A stretch of DNA of 26,963 nucleotides, taken from Anaerolineales bacterium. Its GTDB lineage: Bacteria; Chloroflexota; Anaerolineae; Anaerolineales; Villigracilaceae. Position 1 is the stretch's first letter; the number at the start of each line of letters is the position of its first letter. Of this stretch, positions 7,954 through 16,659 are shown in pieces. The notes under the pieces are model-generated. The model made no database searches. It was not told where the DNA came from and was given only the letters and a program-made list of their open reading frames with translations. The position numbers were made by a program, and so were the translations under genes. Location of the stretch: assembly GCA_016928525.1 (NCBI GenBank), contig JAFGKO010000071.1, positions 1 through 26,963 of the forward strand, in the 5' to 3' direction.

Positions 7954-7978
7954 CCCTTCTCCCTGAAAGGGAGAAGGG
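7954..7978 (+). repeat. Perfect 10-bp hairpin directly before the ilvD ribosome binding site
   Basis: CCCTTCTCCC (7954-7963) and GGGAGAAGGG (7969-7978) pair perfectly around TGAAA. No T-run follows. The ilvD ribosome binding site AAAGGAAAG (7984-7992) begins 6 bases later and is outside the stem. The preceding CCCTCATCCCCGG suggests a dispersed repeat family. It could also affect mRNA stability or initiation. Confidence 0.6.
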
Positions 7979-7994
7979 AGCCGAAAGGAAAGTT

Positions 7995-9662
7995 ATGCGT
8001 TCTGATACTGTAAAGAAAGGTTATGACAAAGCGCCTCACCGCGCCTTGTTGCGCGCGACCGGTTTGAAAGACGGAGATTTCGACAAACCGTTTGTGGCGA
8101 TCGTCAATTCGTATGTGGATGTGGTGCCCGGGCATGTGCATTTGCAGGAGTTCGGCAAGCTGGTCAAAGATGCGGTGCGCGCCGCGGGCGGTGTCCCGTT
8201 TGAGTTCAACACCATTGGCGTGGATGATGGCATTGCCATGGGCCATATGGGGATGAAGTACTCGCTCCCTTCTCGCGAATTGATTGCTGATTGCGTTGAG
8301 ACCATGATCGAGGCCCACAGATTCGACGCCATGGTTTGCATCCCCAACTGCGACAAGATCGTCCCTGGGATGCTGCTGGCTGCGATGAGAGTCAACATCC
8401 CGGCCATTTTCGTCTCCGGCGGGCCGATGGCCGCAGGGCAAACGCCCGAAGGTGAGACTATTGACTTGATCTCTGTTTTCGAAGGTGTAGGTGCGTATTC
8501 GGCGGGGAAAATCGATGAAAAGCGATTATCCATTTTGGAAAAATATGCCTGCCCGTCATGTGGCTCTTGCTCGGGAATGTTCACGGCCAATTCAATGAAC
8601 TGCCTGATGGAAGTGCTGGGAATGGCTTTGCCCTTTAACGGCTCGGCCCTGGCTAAGACCGCCGAACGCGAAGCGCTGGCGAAGAAAGCCGCTGCCCAGG
8701 TGCTGACCCTGCTTGAACGCGACATCAAGCCGCGAGACATTGTCACTGCCGAGGCCATCGACGATGCCTTCGCGCTGGATATGGCCATGGGCGGCTCAAC
8801 CAACACGGTGCTGCACACGCTGGCGTTAGCTAACGAAGCGGGCGTGGACTATCCGCTAGAGCGCATCAACGCCGTGGCCGACAAGGTGCCGCACATCTGC
8901 AAGGTCAGCCCAGCGGGCAAGTGGCACATGGAAGATGTGCACCGGGCGGGCGGCATCCCGGCCATTTTGAACGAAATCCAGTGGAGCACGGGCATGCTGC
9001 ACTTCGACCGTATGACGGTCAGCGGGACGACACTGGGGGAATCGCTCCAGGGGTGTGATATCCAGGATGACGACGTGATTCGTCGCTACGAAAATGCACA
9101 TTCGAAGCGCGGCGGTTTGTCCATTTTGTTTGGCAACCTGGCTCCTAATGGCGCGGTCGTCAAGGTGGGCGGCGTAAGCGCAGAGATGATGAAGTTCAGC
9201 GGCCCGGCGCGGATTTATGAATCGCAGGACGAGGCGCTGAAAGGTATCCTGGCTGGAGAAGTCAAGGAAGGAGATGTGGTTGTCATTCGCTACGAAGGTC
9301 CCAAAGGCGGACCCGGAATGCAGGAGATGCTCTCGCCGACGTCGGCCATCATGGGTCAAGGACTGGGCGACAAGGTGGCGTTGATCACCGACGGTCGCTT
9401 TAGCGGCGGGACGCGCGGCGCCTGCATCGGTCATGCCTCCCCGGAAGCGGCTGCGGGTGGTCCGATTGGCGCGCTCAAGGCCGGGGACACGATCGACATC
9501 GATTTAACGGAACGCAGGCTGGAGGTCCGTTTGAGCGAGGCGGAAATCCGTCAACGCTTGAGTGAATTGCCTCCCTTCCAGTCCAAAATCCAGAGTAAAT
9601 GGTTGAAACGTTATTCGTATTTTGTCACCAGCGCGGATACGGGTGCAATTTTAAATTGTTGA
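7995..9662 (+). CDS. ilvD: Dihydroxy-acid dehydratase
   Basis: IlvD dehydrates 2,3-dihydroxy-isovalerate and -methylvalerate to the 2-keto acids of Val/Leu and Ile. The 555 residues equal the shorter (Bacillus-like) form of the family. Motifs: [14 protein letters not shown] (37-50), [15 protein letters not shown] (70-84), [13 protein letters not shown] with Cys115/Cys119, [17 protein letters not shown] with Cys186/189/192, and MAMGGSTNT further on. The PGH at the first cluster site, where plant and mycobacterial [2Fe-2S] enzymes have a cysteine, groups it with the E. coli-type oxygen-sensitive [4Fe-4S] enzymes (inference). AAAGGAAAG fixes the ATG. It is the first structural gene after the double attenuator. 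Confidence 0.97.
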   Translation: MRSDTVKKGYDKAPHRALLRATGLKDGDFDKPFVAIVNSYVDVVPGHVHLQEFGKLVKDAVRAAGGVPFEFNTIGVDDGIAMGHMGMKYSLPSRELIADCVETMIEAHRFDAMVCIPNCDKIVPGMLLAAMRVNIPAIFVSGGPMAAGQTPEGETIDLISVFEGVGAYSAGKIDEKRLSILEKYACPSCGSCSGMFTANSMNCLMEVLGMALPFNGSALAKTAEREALAKKAAAQVLTLLERDIKPRDIVTAEAIDDAFALDMAMGGSTNTVLHTLALANEAGVDYPLERINAVADKVPHICKVSPAGKWHMEDVHRAGGIPAILNEIQWSTGMLHFDRMTVSGTTLGESLQGCDIQDDDVIRRYENAHSKRGGLSILFGNLAPNGAVVKVGGVSAEMMKFSGPARIYESQDEALKGILAGEVKEGDVVVIRYEGPKGGPGMQEMLSPTSAIMGQGLGDKVALITDGRFSGGTRGACIGHASPEAAAGGPIGALKAGDTIDIDLTERRLEVRLSEAEIRQRLSELPPFQSKIQSKWLKRYSYFVTSADTGAILNC

Positions 9663-9748
9663 TGTCATTGCGAGGCCGAAGGCCGAAGCAATCTCCTGTA
9701 TACATGCAGCCATGAGATTGCTTCGCCGCTATACGGCTCGCAATGACA
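9663..9748 (+). repeat. Dispersed inverted repeat between ilvD and ilvB
   Basis: TGTCATTGCGAG (9663-9674) and CTCGCAATGACA (9737-9748) are perfect inverted copies, with a nested pair GAAGCAATCTC (9685-9695) / GAGATTGCTTC (9714-9724). The element abuts the ilvD stop. A partial copy occurs at 26686-26793. It resembles a repeat widespread in many bacterial genomes. Confidence 0.8.
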
Positions 9749-9769
9749 TAAAAATCAAGGAGAGAAATC

Positions 9770-11470
9770 ATGAAATTAAGCGGTGCAGAAATTTTGTGGG
9801 AATGCTTGACGCAAGAAGGCGTGGAAGTAGTGTTCGGTTATCCCGGCGGGGCGAATATGCCGATCTATGATGCCATGCTCAGTTACCCGGTGCATCATGT
9901 GCTGGTGCGACATGAGCAGGGTGCAGCGCACATGGCTGACGGTTACGCGCGCGCTTCCGGCAAGGTCGGTGTGGCGATGGCAACCTCCGGCCCGGGGGCA
10001 ACCAACCTGGTGACCGGGATCGCCACAGCCATGATGGATTCATCGCCGATCGTGTGCATCACCGGGCAGGTACATGCGCACCTGATCGGCGGCGACGCCT
10101 TCCAGGAGACCGATGTGACCGGTATCACTCTGCCAATCACCAAGCATAACTACCTTGTAACTCGCGCCGACGAGATCGCCGAGGTGGTTGCCGAGGCCTT
10201 TTACATCGCCCGCAGCGGGCGCCCCGGCCCGGTGCTGATCGATATCTGCAAGAACGCCCAGATCGAACAGACCGAATTCGTCTACCCCGAAGACGTGAAA
10301 TTGCCGGGGTACCAGCCGCCATCCCATGCACCGAAAGTGGATTTGCAGAAGGCGGTGAAATTGATCGAGAGTGCTGAACGGCCGGTCATTCTCTGTGGTC
10401 ACGGCGTTACGATGTCTGGCGCGGAGGAAACACTGCAGTATTTTGCCATCAAGACGCAAACACCTGTTGCGATGACCTTATTGGGCCTGGGCGCGTTCCC
10501 GGCTTCGCATGAACTCAGTCTGGGGATGATGGGCATGCACGGCGAAGCGCACTGTAACCTGGCCATCCAGAACGCCGACTTGCTGCTGGCTTTTGGCATG
10601 CGCTTCGATGACCGCGTGACCGGCACGCTCAACACGTACGCGCCCGGCGCGAAGAAAATCCACATCGATATCGACCCATCTGAAATCCACAAAAATGTGA
10701 AAGTGGATGTACCGCTGGTTGGCGACCTGAAAACCGTAGTGACCGATCTTATCCCCATGGTGGACGAGTACGAGCACGAAGAATGGATGCAACAGATCAA
10801 AGAGTGGAAAGCCGATGGCGACGCACGCAGCATCATGAGTTGGCCGGACGATGGCAAGTTGCACGTCTCGCATCTGGTGCATGACCTGTGGGCAGCGACC
10901 GAAGGTGGCGCAATTGTAACAACGGACGTCGGACAACATCAGATGTGGACAGCGCAGTATTACTTTATGGAAAAACCCAAGCGCTGGCTATCATCCGGCG
11001 GAGCAGGAACGATGGGTTTTGGCCTGCCCTCGGCCATCGGAGCCTGGTTTGCAAACAAGAACGATGAAGTCTGGACGGTGGTTGGAGATGGCGGCTTCCA
11101 GATGACGCAGGCGGAATTGTCCACTGCTGCCCAAGAAGGCGCCAACGTCAAGATCGCCATCATGAACAACAACTTCCTGGGCATGGTGCGCCAGTGGCAG
11201 GAATTCTTCTTCGAGAAGCGCTATTCGGCGGTCAACATGCGTACGCCCGATTTTGTGAAGATCGCCGAAGCGCACGGCATCCCGGCCCGGCTGGTGACCA
11301 AACCCGAAGAAGTGCAGGACGCTATCGCCTTTGCCCGCGATACGCCTGGACCGGTGCTGCTCGAATTCCGCGTGGAACAGGAAGAAGCGGTCTACCCGAT
11401 GGTGCCCACTGGCGCGGCGTTGGACCAGATGTTGCGGCGTCCGGTACGCACTGCAGTTGAAAAGGAATAG
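9770..11470 (+). CDS. ilvB: Acetolactate synthase (AHAS), large catalytic subunit
   Basis: This ThDP- and FAD-dependent enzyme joins pyruvate with pyruvate or 2-oxobutyrate, the first common step to Val/Leu and Ile. The 566 residues are full length. The N-terminal domain has YPGGANMPIYD (24-34) and the ThDP-activating Glu49 in VRHEQGAAHMADGYARA. The C-terminal ThDP/Mg motif runs from GDG (439-441) to NNN (466-468), followed by the LGMVRQWQ loop. Annotation as anabolic AHAS rather than another ThDP enzyme rests on these motifs and on the adjacent ilvN. AAGGAGAG (9757-9764) precedes the ATG. Its stop TAG overlaps the ilvN ribosome binding site, so the two subunits are probably made in step. Confidence 0.96.
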   Translation: MKLSGAEILWECLTQEGVEVVFGYPGGANMPIYDAMLSYPVHHVLVRHEQGAAHMADGYARASGKVGVAMATSGPGATNLVTGIATAMMDSSPIVCITGQVHAHLIGGDAFQETDVTGITLPITKHNYLVTRADEIAEVVAEAFYIARSGRPGPVLIDICKNAQIEQTEFVYPEDVKLPGYQPPSHAPKVDLQKAVKLIESAERPVILCGHGVTMSGAEETLQYFAIKTQTPVAMTLLGLGAFPASHELSLGMMGMHGEAHCNLAIQNADLLLAFGMRFDDRVTGTLNTYAPGAKKIHIDIDPSEIHKNVKVDVPLVGDLKTVVTDLIPMVDEYEHEEWMQQIKEWKADGDARSIMSWPDDGKLHVSHLVHDLWAATEGGAIVTTDVGQHQMWTAQYYFMEKPKRWLSSGGAGTMGFGLPSAIGAWFANKNDEVWTVVGDGGFQMTQAELSTAAQEGANVKIAIMNNNFLGMVRQWQEFFFEKRYSAVNMRTPDFVKIAEAHGIPARLVTKPEEVQDAIAFARDTPGPVLLEFRVEQEEAVYPMVPTGAALDQMLRRPVRTAVEKE

Positions 11471-11479
11471 GAGAGAAAA

Positions 11480-12037
11480 ATGCAATACACATTGATCGCC
11501 CTTGTTGAAGATAAGCCGGGTGTGTTGAACCGTGTAGCGTCATTGTTTCGCCGCCGCAATTTCAATATCGAGTCTCTGGCTGTTGGGCGTACCGAAAAAC
11601 CAGGCGTCTCGCGTATGACGATTGTGACGAACTGTGAAAATGACGTGGATGCCCGCAAAATCGAGGCCCATCTGTACAAACTGGTCAACGTGATCGACGT
11701 GCAAGACGTCACGCGGCAGCCATCTGTGACCCGTGACCTGGCGCTGATCAAGGTCAAGGCGACGCCCGAACAGCGCAGTGAGATCAACAACCTGGCCGCT
11801 ATTTTTCGCGCTCGTATCGTGGACGTTGCGCCTGATTCCGTTATCGTGGAAGCCACTGGCACCGAAGACAAGATCGAAGGCATGATCGAACTGCTGCGCC
11901 CCATCGGCATTATGGAAATGGTGCGCACGGGACAGGTCGCCATGACCCGTGGTGAGCATTCCGGCATCCGCCGCACGCCCGGTGCAAATGGCAATGGCTG
12001 GCACCCGGAAGAGGTTGTGCAGGTTGGTGCAGACTAA
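11480..12037 (+). CDS. ilvN: Acetolactate synthase, small regulatory subunit
   Basis: This 185-residue subunit activates IlvB and confers valine feedback inhibition. The N-terminal ACT domain begins YTLIALVEDKPGVLNRVASLFRRRNFNIESLAVG (3-36). A second ACT-like half follows with LALIKVKA and the EATGTEDKIEGMIELLRPIGIMEMVRTG segment (about 135-162). The length is slightly above the usual 160-175 residues because of a C-terminal extension (about 163-185). AGGAGAG (11469-11475) overlaps the ilvB stop and sits 4 bases before the ATG. Confidence 0.95.
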   Translation: MQYTLIALVEDKPGVLNRVASLFRRRNFNIESLAVGRTEKPGVSRMTIVTNCENDVDARKIEAHLYKLVNVIDVQDVTRQPSVTRDLALIKVKATPEQRSEINNLAAIFRARIVDVAPDSVIVEATGTEDKIEGMIELLRPIGIMEMVRTGQVAMTRGEHSGIRRTPGANGNGWHPEEVVQVGAD

Positions 12038-12043
12038 TTCTCG

Positions 12044-12160
12044 TTGGTCGAGTAGCCCCGCGTTCTTTTCGCGGGGCGTATCGAGACCAAAAGGCTACTT
12101 ATGAACATGGTGGTCTCGATACAACACTCGCAAAGAACGCTCGTGTTTACTCGACCACCG
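12044..12160 (+). repeat. Two adjacent copies of a GAGTAG/TATCGAGACC palindromic repeat
   Basis: Copy one runs from TTGGTCGAGTA at 12044 to ATCGAGACCAA at 12080-12090, with a GC stem CCCCGCG (12056-12062) / CGCGGGG (12070-12076). Copy two runs from GGTGGTCTCGATA at 12109 to CTCGACCACC at 12150-12159, the opposite orientation. Both lie wholly in the ilvN-ilvC gap. Relatives occur near 23846 and 26705. Confidence 0.7.
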
Positions 12161-12187
12161 GAGATAGGAAATAAGGAGATTTTATTT

Positions 12188-13240
12188 ATGGCAAAAATCG
12201 ATTTTGGCGGCGTTGTCGAAGATGTCGTGACCCGTGACGAATTCCCGCTTGAGAAGGCGCGTGAAGTGCTCAAAGACGAAGTGGTGGCTGTGCTCGGCTA
12301 CGGTGTGCAGGGCCCTGCTCAGGCGTTGAACATGCGCGATAACGGTGTCAAGGTCATCGTCGGACAGCGCGACGGGACAAAAAATTGGGACAAGGCACTC
12401 GCCGATGGCTGGGTTCCCGGCGAGACGCTCTTCTCGGTCGAAGAAGCTGCCGAGCGCGGTACGGTCGTGCAATACCTGCTTTCGGACGCGGGCCAACGCT
12501 CACAATGGCCGAAGATCGTCGAGTGCCTGGACGAAGGCGACATGCTCTACTTCTCGCACGGGTTCTCGATCACCTACAAAGACCAGACCGGTGTCGTCCC
12601 GCCACCGCACGTGGACGTGGCCCTGGTCGCGCCCAAGGGCTCTGGTACCAGCGTGCGCCGAAATTTCCTGGACGGTTCGGGCATCAATGCCAGTTACGCA
12701 ATCCACCAGGATACTACCGGCAAGGCCGAAGAGCGAACCATTGCTCTCGGCATTGCCATCGGCGCGGGCTATCTCTTCCCGACCACCTTCGAGAACGAAG
12801 TTTATTCTGACTTGACGGGCGAACGCGGCATTTTGATGGGCGCGTTGGCGGGCGTGATGGAAGCCCAGTACAACGAACTGCGTGAGCACGGACATTCCCC
12901 GTCCGAGGCTTTCAACGAGACGGTCGAAGAGTTGACCCAATCGCTCATACGCTTGGTTGCCCAGAACGGCATGGACTGGATGTACGCCAATTGTTCCACC
13001 ACCGCCCAACGCGGCGCGCTGGATTGGAAGGACAGGTTCCGTGACGCTGTCGCTCCGGTTTTCGTGGATTTGTACCAGAGTGTGCTGAACGGGGAAGAGA
13101 CCCGCATCGTGCTGGAAAGAAACTCTGACCCGAACTATCGCCAGAACCTGGAGGAAGAACTCAAGACCATGCGCGAATCGGAGATGTGGCAGGCTGGCGC
13201 GGCGGTCCGCTCGTTGCGGCCGGAGAATTGGAAGAAGTAG
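12188..13240 (+). CDS. ilvC: Ketol-acid reductoisomerase, fungal/Bacteroidetes-like form
   Basis: IlvC isomerises and reduces acetolactate or acetohydroxybutyrate with NAD(P)H and Mg2+. The 350 residues carry the nucleotide loop GYGVQG at 37-42, SHGFS with His124, VAPKGSG with Lys150, and Mg ligands Asp208/Glu212 in SDLTGERG. NETVEELTQSL and MDWMYANCSTTAQRGALDW lie in the knotted C-terminal domain. These stretches recall yeast Ilv5 and Bacteroidetes IlvC more than the short E. coli-independent class I enzymes (recalled, not searched). I chose ATG 12188 because AAGGAG (12173-12178) lies 9 bases upstream and the protein then begins MAKIDFGG; an in-frame ATG at 12101 would translate a repeat. 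Confidence 0.95.
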   Translation: MAKIDFGGVVEDVVTRDEFPLEKAREVLKDEVVAVLGYGVQGPAQALNMRDNGVKVIVGQRDGTKNWDKALADGWVPGETLFSVEEAAERGTVVQYLLSDAGQRSQWPKIVECLDEGDMLYFSHGFSITYKDQTGVVPPPHVDVALVAPKGSGTSVRRNFLDGSGINASYAIHQDTTGKAEERTIALGIAIGAGYLFPTTFENEVYSDLTGERGILMGALAGVMEAQYNELREHGHSPSEAFNETVEELTQSLIRLVAQNGMDWMYANCSTTAQRGALDWKDRFRDAVAPVFVDLYQSVLNGEETRIVLERNSDPNYRQNLEEELKTMRESEMWQAGAAVRSLRPENWKK

Positions 13241-13243
13241 TTT

Positions 13244-13304
13244 ATTGGTTAGATAGTTGGATAGTTCAGTAGTTAACTTGTGGATTGACTACATAACTAC
13301 CAAG
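13244..13304 (+). repeat. Imperfect inverted repeat before leuA
   Basis: The segment begins TTGGTTAGATAGTTGG and ends near ACTACATAACTACCAAG, whose complement resembles the beginning. Pairing is imperfect. It fills the ilvC-leuA gap and an upstream in-frame TTG at 13257 lies inside it. Confidence 0.35.
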
Positions 13305-13322
13305 CTAAGGAACGAGGTAACT

Positions 13323-14957
13323 ATGAGCAATTATGTAAAAATCTTTGACACTACATTACGCGATGGCGAACAATCCCCCGGCGCGACGATGACCTCTGCA
13401 GAGAAGTTGGAAGTGGCGCGCAACCTGGCTCGGCTGGGCGTTGATATTATCGAAGCAGGCTTTCCCGCTGCTTCGCCCGATGACCTGGAGGCTGTCCGCC
13501 GCATCGCGGAAGAGGTCGGTAATCCGCCTGAGGGCGAGGAGCAGGTTAAGGTCCCGGTGATTTGCGGGCTGGCACGTGCTACCAGGGGCGATATCGATAA
13601 GGCCTGGGAAGCGGTCAGAGGGGCGCAAAAGCCCCGCATCCACACCTTTTTGGCCACGTCCGAAATTCACATGAAGCACAAACTCAACATGGATCGTGAG
13701 CAAGTGGTCGAGCGCGTGGCTGAGATGGTGGCCTATGCGCGCTCATTATGTGAGGATGTGGAATTTAGCCCCGAAGACGCTGGCCGCTCCGACCCGGAGT
13801 TCCTGTACCTGGTGCTGGGCGAAGCGATCAAGGCTGGCGCGACCACGCTCAATATCCCCGATACGGTCGGTTACACCATGCCTGAAGAGTTCGGCGCGCT
13901 GATCGCGGGCATCCAGGCCAACACGCCGGGGATGAGCGATGAGATTACCATTTCGGTGCATACCCACGATGACTTGGGGTTAGCGACAGCCAACGCGCTG
14001 GCAGGTATTCGTGCGGGCGCCCGCCAGGCCGAAGTGACGGTCAACGGCATCGGCGAACGGGCGGGCAATACCTCGCTCGAGGAAGTGGTCATGGCGCTCA
14101 GAACCCGTTACCCTGTCTACAAGTTGGAGACGGGCATTGAAACCACCCAGCTTTCTCGAGTCAGTAAGCTGGTCAGCAATTACACCGGCATCAGCGTGCA
14201 GCCTAACAAGGCCATTGTCGGTGCGAACGCGTTTGCGCACGAAGCCGGCATCCATCAAGACGGCATGCTCAAGAACAACCAGACCTACGAGATCATGCGC
14301 CCTGAAGATGTAGGTGTCAGCCAGACCAACCTGGTGCTCGGTAAGCATTCTGGCCGTCATGCCTTGCGCAACCGGCTAGCCGAGATGGGCCATGTACTCG
14401 ATGAAACTGAACTCGATCAGGCCTTTGCTCGCTTCAAGGAATTAGCCGACCGCAAGAAAGTCATCACCGACGCTGATCTCGAAGCCCTGATTGCCGACGA
14501 GTTCTACCAGCCGCTTTCAGTCTACACCCTAGATGGTTTGCAAGTTACCTGCGGCACGATGGGCATGCCCACTGCCACCGTGCGTTTGAAAGGCCCGGAT
14601 GGCAGGGTTCAGGTCCAGGCTTCGATGGGCACCGGCCCGGTCGATGCCACCTACAAAGCCATCAACGCCATCGTCAATACGCCCAACACCCTGCTGGAAT
14701 TCAACATCCACGCCATTACTGAAGGCATCGACGCTCTGGGCGAAGTCACCGTGCGAGTGCAGGGCAACAATGGTCACCATACGATGGATGCTCAGAAAGA
14801 ACTCTCGTACAACCGTATCTACGGTGGTCACGGCGCTGATACTGACATCATCGTTGCCAGCGCCAAGGCTTATATTAATGCGCTCAATAAATTGATCATT
14901 TCGCAAACTGAAACGCAAACCATCCAGAACGACTATGGAGTCATGCTGGTTGGATAA
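13323..14957 (+). CDS. leuA: 2-isopropylmalate synthase
   Basis: LeuA condenses acetyl-CoA with 2-oxoisovalerate, committing carbon to leucine. The 544 residues include the HMGL-like TIM barrel with [13 protein letters not shown] (8-20), the metal-binding HTHDD (213-217) and [16 protein letters not shown] linker and the C-terminal LeuA allosteric domain (about 400-544) presumably bind leucine for feedback inhibition. ATG 13323 is chosen for the canonical [15 protein letters not shown] start and GAGG (13314-13317) five bases upstream. The extension to TTG 13257 would translate repeat DNA. The related cimA lies 4.7 kb downstream in the same cluster. The two differ in the barrel motifs (EAGFPAASP here, EGGWPGSNPKD in CimA). 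Confidence 0.96.
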   Translation: MSNYVKIFDTTLRDGEQSPGATMTSAEKLEVARNLARLGVDIIEAGFPAASPDDLEAVRRIAEEVGNPPEGEEQVKVPVICGLARATRGDIDKAWEAVRGAQKPRIHTFLATSEIHMKHKLNMDREQVVERVAEMVAYARSLCEDVEFSPEDAGRSDPEFLYLVLGEAIKAGATTLNIPDTVGYTMPEEFGALIAGIQANTPGMSDEITISVHTHDDLGLATANALAGIRAGARQAEVTVNGIGERAGNTSLEEVVMALRTRYPVYKLETGIETTQLSRVSKLVSNYTGISVQPNKAIVGANAFAHEAGIHQDGMLKNNQTYEIMRPEDVGVSQTNLVLGKHSGRHALRNRLAEMGHVLDETELDQAFARFKELADRKKVITDADLEALIADEFYQPLSVYTLDGLQVTCGTMGMPTATVRLKGPDGRVQVQASMGTGPVDATYKAINAIVNTPNTLLEFNIHAITEGIDALGEVTVRVQGNNGHHTMDAQKELSYNRIYGGHGADTDIIVASAKAYINALNKLIISQTETQTIQNDYGVMLVG

Positions 14958-14976
14958 CCAAGAAGGAGAAATCACC

Positions 14977-15135
14977 ATGTCTACCCCTAATGAAGATACC
15001 AACGTTGCTGAAAGCCCGATCTTCGAACCGTTCCCTGAACCCAACACCATGCCCTCCGGCTGGGATCTGAGCGGCCTCACCCCGGACCCTGTACCAGTTC
15101 CCGCTCCCCCGGTTGAAGACACCCCTGAAGCTTGA
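14977..15135 (+). CDS. Small acidic proline-rich protein, unknown function
   Basis: This 52-residue ORF lies 19 bases after the leuA stop, with a strong AAGGAGAA ribosome binding site and an ATG at 14977. Thirteen residues are Pro and ten are Asp/Glu, with no Lys, Arg or His (net about -10). The middle has EPNTMPSGWDLSGLTPDP and the end PVPVPAPPVED. It has no signal peptide or membrane segment and is probably disordered. No family was recognised. Its placement between leuA and leuC suggests it is translated with the operon. It may be a small binding partner or an incidental ORF. The good ribosome binding site and biased composition favour real translation. Confidence 0.6.
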   Translation: MSTPNEDTNVAESPIFEPFPEPNTMPSGWDLSGLTPDPVPVPAPPVEDTPEA

Positions 15136-15142
15136 TCGTGTT

Positions 15143-15216
15143 ACCACAAAGGCACAAGGACTCTAAGACACAAAAATAAAAAACTTTGTGGTTTTGTGTC
15201 TTAGCGCCTTCGTGGT
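15143..15216 (+). repeat. ACCAC...GTGGT inverted repeat before leuC
   Basis: Outer ACCAC (15143-15147) and GTGGT (15212-15216) flank a perfect 13-bp pair CTAAGACACAAAA (15163-15175) / TTTTGTGTCTTAG (15192-15204). The leuC start at 15249 lacks an obvious ribosome binding site downstream of it. Confidence 0.75.
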
Positions 15217-15248
15217 TAAAATCGTAAATCATCAATCGAATATTCATC

Positions 15249-16652
15249 ATGCCCAAAACCTTATTCGAAAAGGTCTGGGATTCGCATGTTGTTGCTCAAC
15301 AACCTGACTCCCCGACCATCCTTTACATTGACCTGCATCTCATCCACGAGGTGACCTCACCGCAGGCTTTCACTGGTCTGTGCCAGCGCGGATTGAAAGT
15401 CCGCCGTCCAGACAGAACCTTCGCCACGCTGGACCATTCCACGCCTACGCATGACCCTTCCCTGCCGATTGCGGACCCCATTGCCGCGGCGCAAATCCGC
15501 CAGATGGAGAAGAATGCCGCCGAGTTTGGCATCCCACTCTATGGATTGGACAGCCCCAAGCGCGGCATCGTCCACGTTATCGGCCCGGAACTGGGACTGA
15601 CCCAACCGGGTATGACCATCGTCTGCGGCGACAGTCACACTGCCACGCATGGTGCGTTTGGCGCGTTGGCCTTCGGCATCGGCACGTCCGAAGTTGAGCA
15701 CGTGTTGGCTACGCAGTGCCTGCTCCAGCGCAAACCCAAAACCTACGAAGTCCGCGTGGACGGGAAACTTGCTAAAGGCGTCTCAGCCAAAGACATCATC
15801 CTGGCTTTGATCGCCAAGATCGGTGTCGGCGGTGGAACGGAGCACGTTTTCGAGTACATCGGTGAAGCCATCCGTTCTCTGACGATGGAAGAGCGTATGA
15901 CCATTTGCAACATGTCCATCGAAGGCGGTGCTCGGGCTGGCATGATCGCCCCCGATGACACCACTTTCGAGTATCTGGCCGGGCGTGAATTTGCGCCGAA
16001 AGATGGCCAATGGGATAAAGCGCTCACGCACTGGAAATCCCTGCCCAGCGATGCGGACGCGGTCTACGATAAGTCGGTCACGTTGGATGCCTCCGCCCTG
16101 GAACCGATGATCACCTACGGCACCAACCCCGGCATGGGCATGAAGATCAGCGAATGTATCCCCGACCCGGCCTCGTACAGTGAGCCATCACAAAAGGCTG
16201 CGCTCGAAAAATCCCTGGCTTACATGGATTTGCAGCCCGGTCAGCCACTGCTCGGCAAGAAAGTCGATGTGATCTTCATCGGCAGTTGTACTAACTCGCG
16301 TATCTCCGACCTGCGCCAGGCGGCTTCCGTTTTGAAAGGTCGCAAAGTCGCCAGTGATGTGCGCGTTATGGTCGTGCCCGGCTCTCAGCAGGTCAAGAAG
16401 CAGGCCGAGGCTGAAGGCCTGGACAAAATCTTCAAGGAAGCCGGAGCCGACTGGCGCGAAGCCGGTTGCTCGATGTGCCTGGCGATGAACGGTGACCAGC
16501 TCGAACCCGGTCAATATGCCGTCAGCACCAGCAACCGCAACTTCGAAGGCCGCCAGGGCAAAGGCGGACGCACGTTTTTGGCCTCGCCGTTGACTGCCGC
16601 CGCCACCGCCCTCACCGGCCAGATTACCGACGCCCGAACGGTTATAGCGTGA
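15249..16652 (+). CDS. leuC: 3-isopropylmalate dehydratase, large subunit
   Basis: LeuC is the aconitase-family catalytic subunit, isomerising 2- to 3-isopropylmalate and, in the citramalate route, citramalate to 3-methylmalate via citraconate. The 467 residues have [4Fe-4S] ligands at Cys347 ([12 protein letters not shown]), Cys407 and Cys410 ([12 protein letters not shown]), the same numbering as E. coli LeuC as I recall it. [32 protein letters not shown] is an active-site stretch, and the N-terminus [15 protein letters not shown] is canonical for the E. coli-type LeuC. There is no clear Shine-Dalgarno before the ATG. Its partner leuD lies beyond one intervening gene. Confidence 0.97.
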   Translation: MPKTLFEKVWDSHVVAQQPDSPTILYIDLHLIHEVTSPQAFTGLCQRGLKVRRPDRTFATLDHSTPTHDPSLPIADPIAAAQIRQMEKNAAEFGIPLYGLDSPKRGIVHVIGPELGLTQPGMTIVCGDSHTATHGAFGALAFGIGTSEVEHVLATQCLLQRKPKTYEVRVDGKLAKGVSAKDIILALIAKIGVGGGTEHVFEYIGEAIRSLTMEERMTICNMSIEGGARAGMIAPDDTTFEYLAGREFAPKDGQWDKALTHWKSLPSDADAVYDKSVTLDASALEPMITYGTNPGMGMKISECIPDPASYSEPSQKAALEKSLAYMDLQPGQPLLGKKVDVIFIGSCTNSRISDLRQAASVLKGRKVASDVRVMVVPGSQQVKKQAEAEGLDKIFKEAGADWREAGCSMCLAMNGDQLEPGQYAVSTSNRNFEGRQGKGGRTFLASPLTAAATALTGQITDARTVIA

Positions 16653-16659
16653 GTGACAG

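Noticed and set aside
12101..12187. Upstream ATG start for ilvC, or a leader peptide there
   Set aside because: The 29 extra codons lie in palindromic repeat sequence and run in frame into ilvC without stop; AAGGAG sits before ATG 12188.
13257..13322. Upstream TTG start for leuA
   Set aside because: It would translate repeat DNA; ATG 13323 has a ribosome binding site and the family N-terminus.
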